Shown: positions 16,583 to 24,946, counted from the stretch's first letter. The stretch: 49,218 nucleotides of DNA from Bacillota bacterium (GCA_009786175.1 WQTQ01000237.1:1-49218), one strand, 5' to 3'. Program-made: numbers and translations. The notes: a model not told the origin generated them from the letters alone.

Positions 16583-17272
16583 GTGAGTACTTTTACACTA
16601 AAATTTGAGCCGCTGGATGGAATAACAGGAAATTTAGGAGCTACAGCGACTAATTTAGACAACAACGCACATCAATTACACGCACAAGCAAACAGATTGG
16701 CAGGACAGCAAGGTTTTGGTATTCAGCATTTACAAAGAATACTTATGGGATTGGCCCGTGATACAAGCAAACTAGGTGCTGATGTAAGCCTTATCAAAGA
16801 GTTTGTTACTGCGTTAGGCAATGTAACACAATCCCATGAGGATATGGCTTTCCAGGAGTTGTCAGGAGGAATAGAGATTGGTTTCAGAAACCTAAAAGCA
16901 ATATTGGATGGTTCGCTCATTGGAGGCACGACTACTATTAAAGACTTAAAATGGCGACCCGATAGGTCAATTCCGGGAAGGCCGAAACCGCCTTTCAATG
17001 ACCTAAAGTGGCGGCCGGGCAATCCAATTACAGCTGTACCTCTTCCCATTAGCGCGCTTTTCTGGCGGCCAACACCCGGCTTTAATCCACTGGAATGGTG
17101 GTTTGGAGTAACCGGGGGGCCTCCTCCTACAGGAGGGATTCCGGCGGGGCTCAATGACAGTTTATCTCACCCTATCAGCGCGCTTTTTTGGCGGCCAATC
17201 CCAGGCTTTAATCCACTGAAATGGTGGTTTGAGGTAACAGGAGGACCTCCTCCTACCGGGGGATTCCGATAA
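16583..17272 (+). CDS. putative type VII effector with Trp/Pro-rich repeat tail
   Basis: Residues 1-97 of 229 are a helical hairpin with turn GQQGFGI and end motif HEDMAFQELSG, shared with the proteins at 17626 and 37318, and I read it as a secretion module. The tail is low complexity: two DLKWRP units, then two near-identical copies of ISALFWRPxPGFNPLxWWFxVTGGPPPTGG spaced 42 residues (126 bp) apart. No enzyme motif is visible. The Trp, Pro and Gly pattern suggests cell-wall, membrane or glycan contact. The start is GTG after AAAGGAGG. The gene is 16 bp after the VWA gene and is followed by a DUF4176 gene. Confidence 0.65.
   Translation: MSTFTLKFEPLDGITGNLGATATNLDNNAHQLHAQANRLAGQQGFGIQHLQRILMGLARDTSKLGADVSLIKEFVTALGNVTQSHEDMAFQELSGGIEIGFRNLKAILDGSLIGGTTTIKDLKWRPDRSIPGRPKPPFNDLKWRPGNPITAVPLPISALFWRPTPGFNPLEWWFGVTGGPPPTGGIPAGLNDSLSHPISALFWRPIPGFNPLKWWFEVTGGPPPTGGFR
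17045..17268 (+). repeat. 126-bp tandem repeat in the Trp/Pro-rich tail
   Basis: The stretch starting at 17045 recurs at 17171 with only scattered changes over about 98 bp. It encodes the two ISALFWRP...GGPPPTGG units of the effector tail. Most differences are silent or conservative, so the protein repeat is probably under selection. Confidence 0.75.
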
Positions 17273-17332
17273 GGGAGTTGTCAATGAACAACAGCTCAGA
17301 TTAGTTCAAACAATTGTATGAGGAGAATGTAT

Positions 17333-17629
17333 ATGAAAGATTATCTACCAATCGGGTCTGTCGTCCTATTAGTTGACGGTGAAAAAACAATAATGATTTA
17401 TGGCAGAAAACAAATTCATGGTGAAACTCACGAAATGTTTGACTATGTAGCTTGCCTGTACCCAGAGGGAAACATAAGCGCAGAATACACATACCTGTTT
17501 AACCACGAAGATATAGGCGAGGTTATATTTTCAGGATATGTTAATGACGATGAAGCAGAGTTCTCGAATATCTTGAATGAGTATGACAGCTACGATTTTA
17601 CAACCCCAACTGATGAGGAATTACTGTGA
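17333..17629 (+). CDS. DUF4176 family protein 1
   Basis: This is a 98-residue acidic soluble protein with the DUF4176 signature at its N-terminus (YLPIGSVVLLVDGEKTIMIYGRKQ) and DYVACLYPEG in the middle. DUF4176 genes are repeatedly found beside T7SSb toxin genes, where a chaperone-like role for the toxin has been proposed. I start it at the ATG at 17333 because GAGGAGA lies 7 bp upstream. Its stop overlaps the GTG of the next putative effector (GTGA), so the two are probably a cognate pair. A paralogue follows at 18974. Confidence 0.8.
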   Translation: MKDYLPIGSVVLLVDGEKTIMIYGRKQIHGETHEMFDYVACLYPEGNISAEYTYLFNHEDIGEVIFSGYVNDDEAEFSNILNEYDSYDFTTPTDEELL

Positions 17630-18711
17630 GTACTTTTGCGTTAAATTTTGACCCAATGAACGGAATAACAAGAACCCTGGGAATTGCCGCCACCAATTTA
17701 AGCAATGGGTCAAATCAACTGCACGTTCAGGCAAACAGACTGGCAGGGCAATCGGGTTTTGGCATTTCACAACTACAAACAATTATTAATGGGTTAGGCC
17801 GGAACGCAAATAGACTAAGTGATGACATAAGTCTTATTGCGGGGTTTGTTACAACGTTAGAAAGTTCAACCAGGACACATGAAAAGATGGCTTTTCAAGA
17901 GCTTTCGGGGATGCTGGTTTCGGTAGCAAATGTAGATACAGATGACACTCATTTTTCAGCTTCTTGGCTTTCGGGCGGAAGAGACTTTGGAAATGGATGG
18001 AGTACGCATTGGGGTATAGGCAACGTTGCGTATGGTCGAACCTCAAGATCTGTATTTGCTGATCTATCTTTGTTGTCGGTCGGAGCATACTTTAATTATG
18101 GTGTTTTTAGTGCCAACGGCAACATACATGTAGGGAGGGTACAAGCAGATGCGAGTTTCAATTTCTTCGAATGGGTTGAAGAATACAAGTGGGATCCAGA
18201 AACTGGCAAAATGGTGCGTGTTGCAGGTTTTGATGTTTTTAATGCAGGGGCAAGCGTAAGTGCCTCTGCAATTTCCGGAAATGTTAACATAAACGCTGGG
18301 GATGATATGTTGGGGGCATCTGTTGGCGCGACTGGTTCTGTTGCGGGAGCAAGTGCTTATGCAAGAATAAATGTTGGTATGAACGATAGTAGAGAAATAA
18401 ATGCGTACGCCCGAGTTGGAGCAATCGCATATGTGGCTTCAGGTCGTATCACAAGTGGATTCGATATTTTGGGTATACGAATAAACGGACATGTTGGTGG
18501 TTACGTAAAAGGGGTTGGTGCCCGTGGACGCTTTGGATTTTATGATGGTGCCTTTGTAATCGAAGGAAGCGTAGCTGCCTATTTAGGTATTAATGGGGGC
18601 ATTTCTATCGGATTTAATGACGCAGGATGGCAAGAGGTGACAAACAGGGCAAGTGATGCATTCAACACTACTCAACAATTTTTTAATGGACTATTTGGGA
18701 GGAACGCATGA
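17626..18711 (+). CDS. putative type VII effector with Gly/Ala-rich beta tail
   Basis: The protein has 361 residues. Residues 1-97 form the same hairpin as at 16583 (turn GQSGFGI, end HEKMAFQELSG). From about residue 110 on, the sequence has alternating small and hydrophobic residues (GASVSASAISGNVNINAG, GATGSVAGASAYARINVG, YAYLGINGGISIGF-like stretches) with no Cys. This predicts a long amphipathic beta or glycine-zipper region of the kind seen in pore-forming and membrane-inserting proteins. No catalytic motif is visible. It is coupled to DUF4176 gene 1 by a GTGA overlap and to the zinc-ribbon gene by an ATGA overlap. Toxin function is inferred from context only. Confidence 0.65.
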   Translation: MSTFALNFDPMNGITRTLGIAATNLSNGSNQLHVQANRLAGQSGFGISQLQTIINGLGRNANRLSDDISLIAGFVTTLESSTRTHEKMAFQELSGMLVSVANVDTDDTHFSASWLSGGRDFGNGWSTHWGIGNVAYGRTSRSVFADLSLLSVGAYFNYGVFSANGNIHVGRVQADASFNFFEWVEEYKWDPETGKMVRVAGFDVFNAGASVSASAISGNVNINAGDDMLGASVGATGSVAGASAYARINVGMNDSREINAYARVGAIAYVASGRITSGFDILGIRINGHVGGYVKGVGARGRFGFYDGAFVIEGSVAAYLGINGGISIGFNDAGWQEVTNRASDAFNTTQQFFNGLFGRNA

Positions 18712-18971
18712 ATCATAATAAGGGAATACGATACGAATTTACATTTAGTGAAATGGTATATCTACTTTTCAAGAAGAAAGTATGTCCTAATTGCCAAGAA
18801 AAAATGATGAAATTTAAAGACTATAAAATAAGGACAGATTTGTTTGATACTGCCGTTGGTCAACATTTCTTCGAGGCAAATACAGATGTCAAAGACTACT
18901 CATACCACTACATTTGCCCTGCGTGCAAATCAAATTTTTCATTATCAGAATTAGCAAAAAGGAGAGGTTAG
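18708..18971 (+). CDS. small zinc-ribbon-like protein
   Basis: I do not recognise this 87-residue protein. It has two CPxC knuckles 43 residues apart (VCPNCQEKMMKFKDY and ICPACKSNFSLSELAKRRG), which predicts one zinc ribbon. No membrane segment or signal is present. The ATGA overlap with the preceding effector gene, and DUF4176 gene 2 starting 2 bp downstream, make it a candidate immunity or escort protein of the effector. Confidence 0.65.
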   Translation: MNHNKGIRYEFTFSEMVYLLFKKKVCPNCQEKMMKFKDYKIRTDLFDTAVGQHFFEANTDVKDYSYHYICPACKSNFSLSELAKRRG

Positions 18972-18973
18972 CA

Positions 18974-19237
18974 TTGAGAAGTTTTTTACCAATTGGTTCT
19001 GTAGTTCTGTTAAAAGAAGCTAAGAAAAGAATAATGATTATTGGTGTAAAGCAGCAAGAAACCAATACTGATAAAATCTGGGATTACAGCGGCTGCTTAT
19101 ATCCGGAAGGTATTATTGATTCCGACAGCCTTTTTCTATTTGATGAAAATCAAATAGAAATGCTTTTTTTCATTGGTTTTCAAGATGGTGAAGGTCTACA
19201 GTTTCTTGATATGTTAAATAAAAGTAATAGCGAGTAA
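18974..19237 (+). CDS. DUF4176 family protein 2
   Basis: This 87-residue protein is a paralogue of the one at 17333 (FLPIGSVVLLKEAKKRIMIIGVKQQ, DYSGCLYPEG, then FDENQIEMLFFIGFQDGE). The TTG at 18974 is chosen because AGGAGAGG lies just upstream and the protein then begins exactly like its paralogue; the ATG at 18914 would overlap the zinc-ribbon gene by 58 bp. Two divergent DUF4176 genes flanking one effector suggest one partner per toxin, or a remnant of a lost toxin. Confidence 0.75.
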   Translation: MRSFLPIGSVVLLKEAKKRIMIIGVKQQETNTDKIWDYSGCLYPEGIIDSDSLFLFDENQIEMLFFIGFQDGEGLQFLDMLNKSNSE

Positions 19238-19264
19238 AGCAAGTTTATGAAGGGTTTGATTTAA

Positions 19265-20065
19265 ATGCCTAAAATAAGTTCTGTCGCGGCAAGCAATACC
19301 GGGTATGTAAGAGAGAACAATGAAGATAATTTCTTTTTAAATGGGAAAATATTAAGTACGTCTATTACAGGCACAGCTATCGAAAGTGATAATGCTGATA
19401 TTGGTTTGTTTGCCGTGTGTGATGGTATGGGCGGAGAGGAATCCGGAGAGATTGCTTCCGCAATTGCAGTTGATACATTGCACGAATATTATCAGAAGGT
19501 ACTTGACAACTCATCATTCAATGAAGCTGTAAATTCTTATACCAATGAAGCCAATGCACGGATATGCATTGAAATATATAAGAATAACGGCAAGAGGATG
19601 GGAACAACGTTTGCAATGTTGTATATTGAAAATAATACTGCTTATGTTTATAATATTGGTGACAGCAGAGTTTATTTATTTAGAAACAATCAACTAAAAC
19701 AGATGTCCCGGGACCATACACAAATCCGGCAGTTGTTAGAGATGGGTATTTTAACTGCAGAAAAAGCAAAAATACACCCCGAGCGTCATAAAATAACACA
19801 ACATCTTGGGATTTTTCCTGAAGAAATGGTTATTGAGCCTTACGCTGCCGAGCCGATGTCTATATTAGAGGGCGATATTTTTCTCTTATGCAGCGATGGG
19901 TTATCGGATATGCTTGATGATACAGAAATTGAGCAAATCATAACCCAACATCCCAACCCTTATGATACTATAAGTAAATTAATAGAAGCCGCTTTGGCAA
20001 ACGGTGGGAGAGACAACATAACTGTCATTATATCAAAAATTATTGAATCAACAACGTTGTTATAA
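19265..20065 (+). CDS. PP2C-type Ser/Thr protein phosphatase
   Basis: This is a 266-residue Mn/Mg-dependent phosphatase of the PP2C/Stp family. The conserved motifs are in order: RENNEDNF at 16-23, DGMGGEESGEIAS from D53, GTTFAMLYI, NIGDSRVYLFR, SRDHT, LCSDGLSDML and GGRDNITVI, so the metal-binding Asp residues are intact. It lies 27 bp before the kinase gene, the usual bacterial phosphatase-kinase pair. Inside a type VII locus it should reverse phosphorylation on the FHA-bearing components or on the kinase itself. Confidence 0.93.
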   Translation: MPKISSVAASNTGYVRENNEDNFFLNGKILSTSITGTAIESDNADIGLFAVCDGMGGEESGEIASAIAVDTLHEYYQKVLDNSSFNEAVNSYTNEANARICIEIYKNNGKRMGTTFAMLYIENNTAYVYNIGDSRVYLFRNNQLKQMSRDHTQIRQLLEMGILTAEKAKIHPERHKITQHLGIFPEEMVIEPYAAEPMSILEGDIFLLCSDGLSDMLDDTEIEQIITQHPNPYDTISKLIEAALANGGRDNITVIISKIIESTTLL

Positions 20066-20092
20066 AACCAAGAAAGTTTACTAGGTGAACAT

Positions 20093-23000
20093 ATGAAGCG
20101 GCATTACGGCCCCGGCGATACAGTCCTAAATAATTGGACCTTGGTCCGTCTGATTGGTGAAGGTAGCTTTGGTAGAGTATTTGAAGCAGAGCGTAAAGAT
20201 TTTGGCAACACGTACAAGGCTGCAATCAAAATTATTACTATCCCATATAGCGAAGCAGAAATAACCAATATCTGCGCTGAAATGGGTGAAGGAAGCGTTA
20301 CTACGTATTTTCGCAGCTTTGTTGAAGAGATTGTGCGTGAGTTTGCACTTATGTCACAATTAAAAGGTACAGCTAATGTTGTTAGTTACGAAGACCATGC
20401 TGTAGTTCAGCATTCTGATGATATTGGCTGGGACGTTATCATACGCATGGAGTTACTGACACCACTATTAGACTACAGTATGAATCAGCCTTTTTCTTCC
20501 CAAGACGCAATAAAGCTGGGCATAGATATTTGCCGGGCTTTAGAACTATGTCAAAAATTCAATATTTTACACCGCGATATTAAACCGGAAAATATTTTTG
20601 TATCAAGTTTGGGAGATTATAAACTTGGCGATTTTGGTATTGCCCGCACAGCCGAAAGAACTATGACAGCGGGTACTAAAAGAGGTACATATACTTATAT
20701 GGCTCCTGAGGTATATCGCGGCGAAGTCTATGGCCCCTGTGTGGATATATACTCACTGGGTATTGTTTTATACCGTATGTTAAACGATAATCGAACACCA
20801 TTCTTACCGGCCTATCCGGCACATATTACCCATAGCGATAGAGAAAAGGCACTCGCAAAGCGTATTAACGGAACGCAGCTGCCTCTGCCTAAAAATGCAG
20901 ATGGCAAGTTAGCAAAAATTATACTTAAAGCCTGCGCATATAATCCAAAAAATCGATACCCAAGTCCTATAAAAATGCGTCAAGCCTTAGAGGCCATTTT
21001 ACACCATTCAGAAGACTCTATACCTATAAATCCTTTGAATGATCCTGATACAGACTCGACAAAAAATAACCTGTATGCGCACTTTAGCACAATAAAATTA
21101 TTGAAAAAAACAGCCACTGTGTTTAGAAAGTTCAAAAAGCCGGAGGCGGAGGTTGTAAAAAGTGAACCTGTTGAATCGGATATGGATGCCACAGAAAGTA
21201 TTTTGGATGAAGTAGAACCCCTAGCCGATCGGCTAAAATATAAAGCGCGCTTGTACGCGCGTTTCGTAAAGAGCAATTTCCTAGAGCAGATAAAGAAGTA
21301 CAAGCTGCCGGTTGCCTTTGGGGTTTTTGCTGTTGTTATTGCAGTTTTGGCTATAGTTTTGGTTAGAACGTCAACGTCTGAAGAACTCCAGTCTGGTTGT
21401 CTCCCGCCTGATTATCCCACGACTGATTATCCCACGACTGATTATCCCACGTCTGTGCCTCCACCTGTGATAGAACTCGACCTATCAAACCGTAATTTAA
21501 CTGACTACGATGTTGCGCTATTAGGATTAGAAGATATGGCGTACTTAATAAAATTGGATTTGAGCGGTAATCAAGTCAGCGATTTAACCGTTCTGTCCCG
21601 TCTAGCAAATCTAACAACACTAAATTTGAGTAGGAATAATATTAGCAACTTGGCACCATTATACAGATTACAAAATTTAGAGCAGCTAGATTTAAGGTAT
21701 AACCCTATTGATAACTTGTCGCATGTAATCGGTATCCCATATGTGTTTGTTTCCGATATAACAATCGGTGATAATCAATACAGCACGTCATTGAACGAGC
21801 TTCATTTAATAGGCTTAGGTTTAACGGATGATGACATTAAGCCGTTAAGATTTATGCCAAACCTTACAGCATTAAGGCTGGACAACAATCAAATCAGCGA
21901 TTTAACGCCACTGTCCTATCTTACAGGCTTAACAACACTAAATTTAAGAGGGAATAACATTAGCGACCTAGCACCTTTAGCCGGATTATTAAACTTAGAA
22001 CGGCTAGATCTGAGGGATAACTCTATTATTAATTTTTCATATGTAATGGATGTCCCATATGTACTTGTTTCCTATATAACAATCGGTAATAATCAGCATT
22101 GCGCATCCCTGTACAACCTTGATTTAATAGACTTAGGTTTAACAGATGAAGGAATTAGACCGTTAAGATTTATGCCAAACCTTACTACATTAAGGCTGGG
22201 TAACAATCAAATCACCGATTTAACGCCACTGTCCCGTTTAACAAACTTAACAATACTAAATTTGAGAGGGAATAACATTAGCGACTTAGCACCTTTAGCC
22301 GGATTACCATACTTAGAACAGTTAGACTTAAGCAGCAATGAAATCAGCGACCTAGCATCTATGTCCGGCCTAGTAAATTTGGCAGTGCTGAATCTCCGGT
22401 GGAATAGTATTAGTGACACAACACCTTTATCAGGGTTATCGTACTCGGTATGGTTAGATCTAAGAGATAACTACATTACAAATTGGGGGCCTGTGATTCA
22501 TGTTTTTGATCTTTGGGGACCAACGTATATTACAATTGGTGATGAACAACATAGCGTATTATCGACCGATCTTAATTTATCCGGCCTTTACTTAACCGAT
22601 GAAGATATTGTGCCACTGAGACATGTGAGGACTTTGACAACATTAAGGCTGGGCAGCAACCAAGTCCGTGATTTAGTATCGCTGTCCCGTCTAACAAATC
22701 TAACAACGCTAAATTTGAACGGTAATAGTATTTACGATTTAATACATTTATCCGGATTGCCAAATTTAGAGCTGATTGATTTGAGTAATAACCAGATTAG
22801 CGATTTGACACCTCTGTCAGATTTAGTAAAACTGAGGAGGATTCATTTAAGTAATAATTACATCGAAGACCCAACACCACTATCCGACTTACCAAATTTG
22901 CAAATGCTTGATTTGACCAATAACCCCATTATAGACTGGATGCCGGTGATTCACGTTCCCGATCTTAGGGGAATAGGGTATATTTCAATCCGTGGTGAAC

Positions 23001-23521
23001 AACATCGTGTATCGCTAACCGAGCTTGATTTATCCGGTCGTAATTTAACCAACGAAGATATAGTGCCGCTAAGGCATATGAGGAGTTTGAGAACATTAAG
23101 GCTAGATAACAACCAAATCAGTAATTTAACATCTCTGTCCAGTCTAGCAAATTTAACGGAGCTGAGTTTGAGAAACAATAATATCAGCGACTTAACACCT
23201 TTATCCGGCCTATCAAGATTAAGGCATTTAGACCTAAGAGATAACAACATAACAAATTGGAGTCCGGTGGATCATGTCCCCACTGTATTGGGGCGACCGG
23301 TTTCCGTTCCGAGGGTTTCCGTTCCGAGGGTTGTGGGGTACAGCGAGTCTGATGCAAGAAGGGTGTTAGAAGCACGTGGTTTTAGAGTTAGTGTTCGGTA
23401 TCAGCCGATTGAAAGTGGTGTAATTGGCAGCGTAACTTCACAAAACCCGGCATCAAATAGTTTGCAAGACCGGGGAAGCACAGTAACCATTATCGTAAAC
23501 AGAATACCTCCTCCTTCTTAA
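20093..23521 (+). CDS. receptor-like Ser/Thr kinase with leucine-rich repeats and PASTA domain
   Basis: The protein has 1142 residues. The cytoplasmic kinase domain (about 15-305) keeps the glycine loop GEGSFG at 22-27, Lys46, HRDIKPEN from 160 and DFG from 180, so it should be active. A single membrane helix (about 405-424) and a DYPTT-repeat stalk lead outside. There follow some 25 leucine-rich repeats of 22 residues in the internalin style (LTTLNLRGNNISDLAPLAGL) and one PASTA domain at the C-terminus (VVGYSESDARRVLEARGF...). The LRRs are grouped in blocks of about 115 residues, each broken by an ITIGxxQH insert. PASTA domains bind cell-wall fragments and LRRs bind proteins or glycans. The architecture resembles plant receptor kinases and is rare in bacteria. 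Confidence 0.92.
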   Translation: MKRHYGPGDTVLNNWTLVRLIGEGSFGRVFEAERKDFGNTYKAAIKIITIPYSEAEITNICAEMGEGSVTTYFRSFVEEIVREFALMSQLKGTANVVSYEDHAVVQHSDDIGWDVIIRMELLTPLLDYSMNQPFSSQDAIKLGIDICRALELCQKFNILHRDIKPENIFVSSLGDYKLGDFGIARTAERTMTAGTKRGTYTYMAPEVYRGEVYGPCVDIYSLGIVLYRMLNDNRTPFLPAYPAHITHSDREKALAKRINGTQLPLPKNADGKLAKIILKACAYNPKNRYPSPIKMRQALEAILHHSEDSIPINPLNDPDTDSTKNNLYAHFSTIKLLKKTATVFRKFKKPEAEVVKSEPVESDMDATESILDEVEPLADRLKYKARLYARFVKSNFLEQIKKYKLPVAFGVFAVVIAVLAIVLVRTSTSEELQSGCLPPDYPTTDYPTTDYPTSVPPPVIELDLSNRNLTDYDVALLGLEDMAYLIKLDLSGNQVSDLTVLSRLANLTTLNLSRNNISNLAPLYRLQNLEQLDLRYNPIDNLSHVIGIPYVFVSDITIGDNQYSTSLNELHLIGLGLTDDDIKPLRFMPNLTALRLDNNQISDLTPLSYLTGLTTLNLRGNNISDLAPLAGLLNLERLDLRDNSIINFSYVMDVPYVLVSYITIGNNQHCASLYNLDLIDLGLTDEGIRPLRFMPNLTTLRLGNNQITDLTPLSRLTNLTILNLRGNNISDLAPLAGLPYLEQLDLSSNEISDLASMSGLVNLAVLNLRWNSISDTTPLSGLSYSVWLDLRDNYITNWGPVIHVFDLWGPTYITIGDEQHSVLSTDLNLSGLYLTDEDIVPLRHVRTLTTLRLGSNQVRDLVSLSRLTNLTTLNLNGNSIYDLIHLSGLPNLELIDLSNNQISDLTPLSDLVKLRRIHLSNNYIEDPTPLSDLPNLQMLDLTNNPIIDWMPVIHVPDLRGIGYISIRGEQHRVSLTELDLSGRNLTNEDIVPLRHMRSLRTLRLDNNQISNLTSLSSLANLTELSLRNNNISDLTPLSGLSRLRHLDLRDNNITNWSPVDHVPTVLGRPVSVPRVSVPRVVGYSESDARRVLEARGFRVSVRYQPIESGVIGSVTSQNPASNSLQDRGSTVTIIVNRIPPPS
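21410..21454 (+). repeat. 3 x 15-bp repeat in the kinase stalk
   Basis: GATTATCCCACGACT occurs three times in a row (the last copy ends GTCT) and encodes DYPTT units just outside the membrane helix. The perfect nucleotide identity suggests recent slippage, so the stalk length may vary between strains. Confidence 0.85.
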
Positions 23522-23810
23522 ACCCCACAACCAACGCTATAATTTTACCGGGAAACCGGGAAATATATTCGTTATAAATTTTAACTGCATCATTGTAAGC
23601 CCTGGCTGCTTCCTCGATTTCCTCCGAGGTTGCCGCCGGGGCTTCTTCATTATCGTCATCATATTCGGTTATTGCATATAGTATGTCGTTTATACTTGCA
23701 AGGGCTTCGTCCACTGCGCCGCGCTTTTGCATTAGCCTAAAATGCAGTACCATAGCAATTATGGATACCACCGCCACAACGGCGGAAATTATACCAAACA
23801 GGGAGATCAT
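23490..23810 (-). CDS. short LemA-like membrane protein
   Basis: The protein has 106 residues, with an N-terminal membrane helix (MISLFGIISAVVAVVSIIAMVLHF) and a C-terminal part (AARAYNDAVKIYNEYISRFPGKIIALVVGFKKEEVF) that matches the LemA-family pattern YN..V..YN..I..FP..I.A...GF. LemA proteins are usually about 180-200 residues, so this is a shortened relative. Its function is unknown. Its ATG overlaps the stop of the homocysteine methyltransferase gene (ATGA), and its 3' end overlaps the kinase gene tail to tail by 32 bp. Confidence 0.7.
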   Translation of the reverse strand: MISLFGIISAVVAVVSIIAMVLHFRLMQKRGAVDEALASINDILYAITEYDDDNEEAPAATSEEIEEAARAYNDAVKIYNEYISRFPGKIIALVVGFKKEEVFCLR

Positions 23811-24655
23811 AAGGGTTTACATTTTTCTGTCATAGCGGAAATATGGGCAGGCTCTGTCCCGCAGCAGCCGCCAAGTATGGCTACGCCTTTTTGGGCCATC
23901 TCTGACATAAAGTTTGCGTATTCCTCCGGCGAAATAGTATATTTGGGTTCACCGTTTATTGTTTCCGGCAGGCCCGCATTTGGCTGGAATATTACAGGCA
24001 AATTTGCCACGCTTAGCAATTCTTCTACAAGTGCGGCGTATGGCTCCAGGCCTTCACCGCAGTTCATGCCAAGGGCATCTACTTGCAAGTCTTGCATAAG
24101 TTGTGCCATATGTTGAATTTTTGTGCCGTACATTGTGCGCCCGTTCGGTTCAAAACTCATGGTGACGAAAACAGGCAGGCCTGTTTTTTTTGCTTCCGTT
24201 ACGGCTATTTCCAACTCCTTAAGGTCCATCATTGTCTCGATAAGTATTAAATCCGCGCCGTTTGCTACGCCGTGGTGAATAGTTTGCGCAAAAATAGCGG
24301 CGGCATCTTCCTCGGTAACATCACCGTAAGGTTCAAGCATTAGCCCTGTGGGGCCCATATCCAAAGCTATCCATGCTTTTGAGGAATTAAATGCAACGGC
24401 CGCCTTTGCATTTTCCATTGCGGCGGCAATAATTTGCGCAAAATCGGAGTGCTTGTGACTGTACGCACCAAATGTGTTTGCGGTAATTATATTTGCGCCT
24501 GCATCTAAATACGCGCGGTGCAGGTCAACCACTGCCTTGGGGTTAGACAAGTTTACAGTAACCGGGTCGCCTATTAGGCCCTGCTTATGAAATTCTGTGC
24601 CTGTACCGCCGTCCAGAAATAATTTTTTGTTTTCTAATACGTTGCGAATGTCCAT
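23807..24655 (-). CDS. homocysteine S-methyltransferase family protein
   Basis: This is a 282-residue TIM-barrel enzyme of the homocysteine methyltransferase family (like MmuM or the first domain of MetH), which moves a methyl group to homocysteine to give methionine. The start (LFLDGGTGTEFHKQGL) and the zinc-binding cysteines (MNCGEGLEPY and GGCCGTEPAHI) are present. I start it at the ATG at 24655, which has an AAGGGGA site; a longer reading to 24736 adds an unlikely extension. No separate corrinoid domain is fused, so the methyl donor is open (S-methylmethionine or a partner protein). Confidence 0.88.
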   Translation of the reverse strand: MDIRNVLENKKLFLDGGTGTEFHKQGLIGDPVTVNLSNPKAVVDLHRAYLDAGANIITANTFGAYSHKHSDFAQIIAAAMENAKAAVAFNSSKAWIALDMGPTGLMLEPYGDVTEEDAAAIFAQTIHHGVANGADLILIETMMDLKELEIAVTEAKKTGLPVFVTMSFEPNGRTMYGTKIQHMAQLMQDLQVDALGMNCGEGLEPYAALVEELLSVANLPVIFQPNAGLPETINGEPKYTISPEEYANFMSEMAQKGVAILGGCCGTEPAHISAMTEKCKPL

Positions 24656-24688
24656 TATAAATTTCCCCTTTGTGTATTTGTTGCGCAT

Positions 24689-24717
24689 AGTATACTCCAA
24701 TTTCGCACATACTACAA
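24689..24717 (-). promoter_or_regulatory. promoter of the homocysteine methyltransferase gene
   Basis: On the minus strand TTGTAG (24712-24717), a 17-bp spacer and TATACT (24689-24694) lie 34 bp before the start codon. I see no SAM riboswitch in the short leader. Confidence 0.55.
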
Positions 24718-24758
24718 AAGATTTCACACATGCCAAAATTTTAAGGAGTGGAAACTTT

Positions 24759-24944
24759 ATGGGGATAACATCAAAAAAACCAAGAGACCTTCCGGACGAA
24801 GTCCAGCCATATCATCATCCAAAAAAATTTGAAACCATAACCGCCTTTGATAACTCTGTCCGCCAACCAAAAACCGGAATAGGGGTGCCGACAGACGAAG
24901 CGGTAAAAGAATTGAAAACTTTTATGAATATAAATAAGCAGTAA
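24759..24944 (+). CDS. small conserved-looking protein, unknown function
   Basis: The 61-residue polar protein begins MGITSKKPRDLPDEVQPYHHPKK and ends in a helix (PTDEAVKELKTFMNINKQ). An AAGGAG site lies 10 bp before the ATG, and a good terminator follows directly after the stop, which supports a real gene. The pattern TAF(D)N...P.GIGVPTDEAV..L recalls small DUF3787-type Firmicute proteins, but the match is weak and the function unknown. Confidence 0.6.
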   Translation: MGITSKKPRDLPDEVQPYHHPKKFETITAFDNSVRQPKTGIGVPTDEAVKELKTFMNINKQ

Positions 24945-24946
24945 AA

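Noticed and set aside
21480..23280. Regular repeats that could suggest a CRISPR or satellite array
   Set aside because: The 66-bp rhythm is the codon-level trace of 22-residue leucine-rich repeats in one open frame.
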